DNA of 5,657 nucleotides from the NCBI GenBank assembly GCA_021776145.1, contig JAJFGM010000079.1, positions 1-5,657 of the forward strand, in the 5' to 3' direction. The stretch's first letter is position 1. Each line of letters starts with the position of its first letter. This document shows positions 5,457 to 5,657 of this stretch, piece by piece. A model generated the notes under the pieces. It ran no database searches. It was not told the DNA's origin and worked only from the letters and a program-made list of their open reading frames with translations. Origin of the DNA: Kiloniellaceae bacterium. Lineage in GTDB: Bacteria > Pseudomonadota > Alphaproteobacteria > Kiloniellales > Kiloniellaceae. Both the position numbers and the translations under genes were made by a program.

Positions 5457-5657
5457 CCCGGATTTCTCACCGTCACGTGGATTTTCGTTAGCCTGCCGCG
5501 CGGCACTGGACAGGCGAGGGTCGAAAAGCGCAGTGGGGCTGCGGTTGAGAGCCTCACCGCCAGCAGTGCCGCGCGGCAGGCGAACCCGAAGGGCGTGCTT
5601 GAGAAGCTGTCAGGGTACGTCAAAGCGCTTGCCCCATGTACCGCCACGCGCCGCGCC
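5457..5657 (+). other. Non-genic tail with an open frame lacking a start
   Basis: After the MBL stop I see no convincing gene. One plus-strand frame stays open from just after a TAG at 5454-5456 to the window edge (for example RQANPKGVLEKLSG around 5574-5615), with GTG 5595 as the only reasonable start. A minus-strand frame is open over nearly the same bases. Both cross the palindromic repeat, so they are more likely a by-product of high G+C and symmetry than a coding region, or they may be remnants of a mobile element. A short ATG frame at 5636 runs off the edge and cannot be judged. Confidence 0.2.
5487..5585. repeat. 99-bp inverted repeat with 18-bp perfect arms (REPIN/BIME-like palindromic element)
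   Basis: GCCTGCCGCGCGGCACTG at 5491-5508 is the exact reverse complement of 5564-5581. Past one mismatch the pairing continues for three bases (GTT 5487-5489 with AAC 5583-5585), giving 21 of 22 pairs. Each arm contains the self-palindrome TGCCGCGCGGCA (5494-5505 and 5567-5578), so each can also fold alone. The 55-base centre is itself structured: GGCGAGG (5513-5519) pairs with CCTCACC at six of seven positions, and CGCAG/CTGCG forms a short inner hairpin around 5529-5543. The whole could fold as one long hairpin. Two inverted copies of a short GC-rich palindrome resemble the REP doublets called REPINs, but copy number cannot be judged from one window. It may also stop or stabilise the MBL transcript. 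Confidence 0.7.

Noticed and set aside
5453..5647. 64-codon minus-strand open frame in the right tail
   Set aside because: It runs through both arms of the palindromic repeat, has no clear ribosome binding site or domain, and is matched by an equally open frame on the other strand.

Overview
The window is G+C-rich with strong third-position GC bias, which opens long false frames on both strands. The gene content is an MttB-family methyltransferase next to a dimethylglycine/sarcosine dehydrogenase-type flavoprotein, with a divergent GcvA-like LysR regulator. Together these suggest an aerobic, methylamine- or betaine-using proteobacterium, most likely an alphaproteobacterium. That taxonomic guess is inferred from gene content only. 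Four protein genes are supported, one of them cut by the window edge. I saw no tRNA, rRNA, CRISPR array or complete insertion sequence.

Left part (1-2915, minus strand): a two-gene operon. The upstream gene (1389-2915) encodes a 508-residue non-pyrrolysine member of the trimethylamine methyltransferase (MttB) superfamily. After 21 bases it is followed by a FAD-dependent oxidoreductase (start 1367) of the dimethylglycine/sarcosine dehydrogenase type, which runs off the left edge after 455 codons. The simplest reading is a catabolic module: the MttB-like enzyme takes a methyl group from a quaternary or tertiary amine such as glycine betaine, and the flavoprotein oxidatively demethylates the product. 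The corrinoid protein and the methyl-corrinoid:tetrahydrofolate methyltransferase that such a route needs are not in the window.

Centre (2916-3951): a 127-bp divergent intergenic region, then a LysR-type regulator of the GcvA type on the plus strand. A good sigma-70-like promoter (3009-3036) is placed so that transcription would begin at or next to the regulator's ATG. This fits the lack of a Shine-Dalgarno sequence and suggests a leaderless mRNA. TTGA/ATCT half-site symmetry overlaps this promoter and could be the regulator's own operator. The layout suggests that the regulator controls the methyltransferase-dehydrogenase operon.

Right part (3952-5657): a plus-strand gene (4095-5432) for a soluble, stand-alone ComEC/Rec2-like metallo-beta-lactamase-fold hydrolase with a probable SH3-like N-terminal domain. 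It is visibly less G+C-rich than the genes to its left and has no obvious functional link to them, so it may belong to an accessory segment that continues to the right. The last 225 bases carry no convincing gene. They do hold a striking 99-bp inverted repeat, with 18-bp perfect arms that each contain a 12-bp palindrome, resembling a REP doublet (REPIN/BIME) or another small palindromic mobile element.
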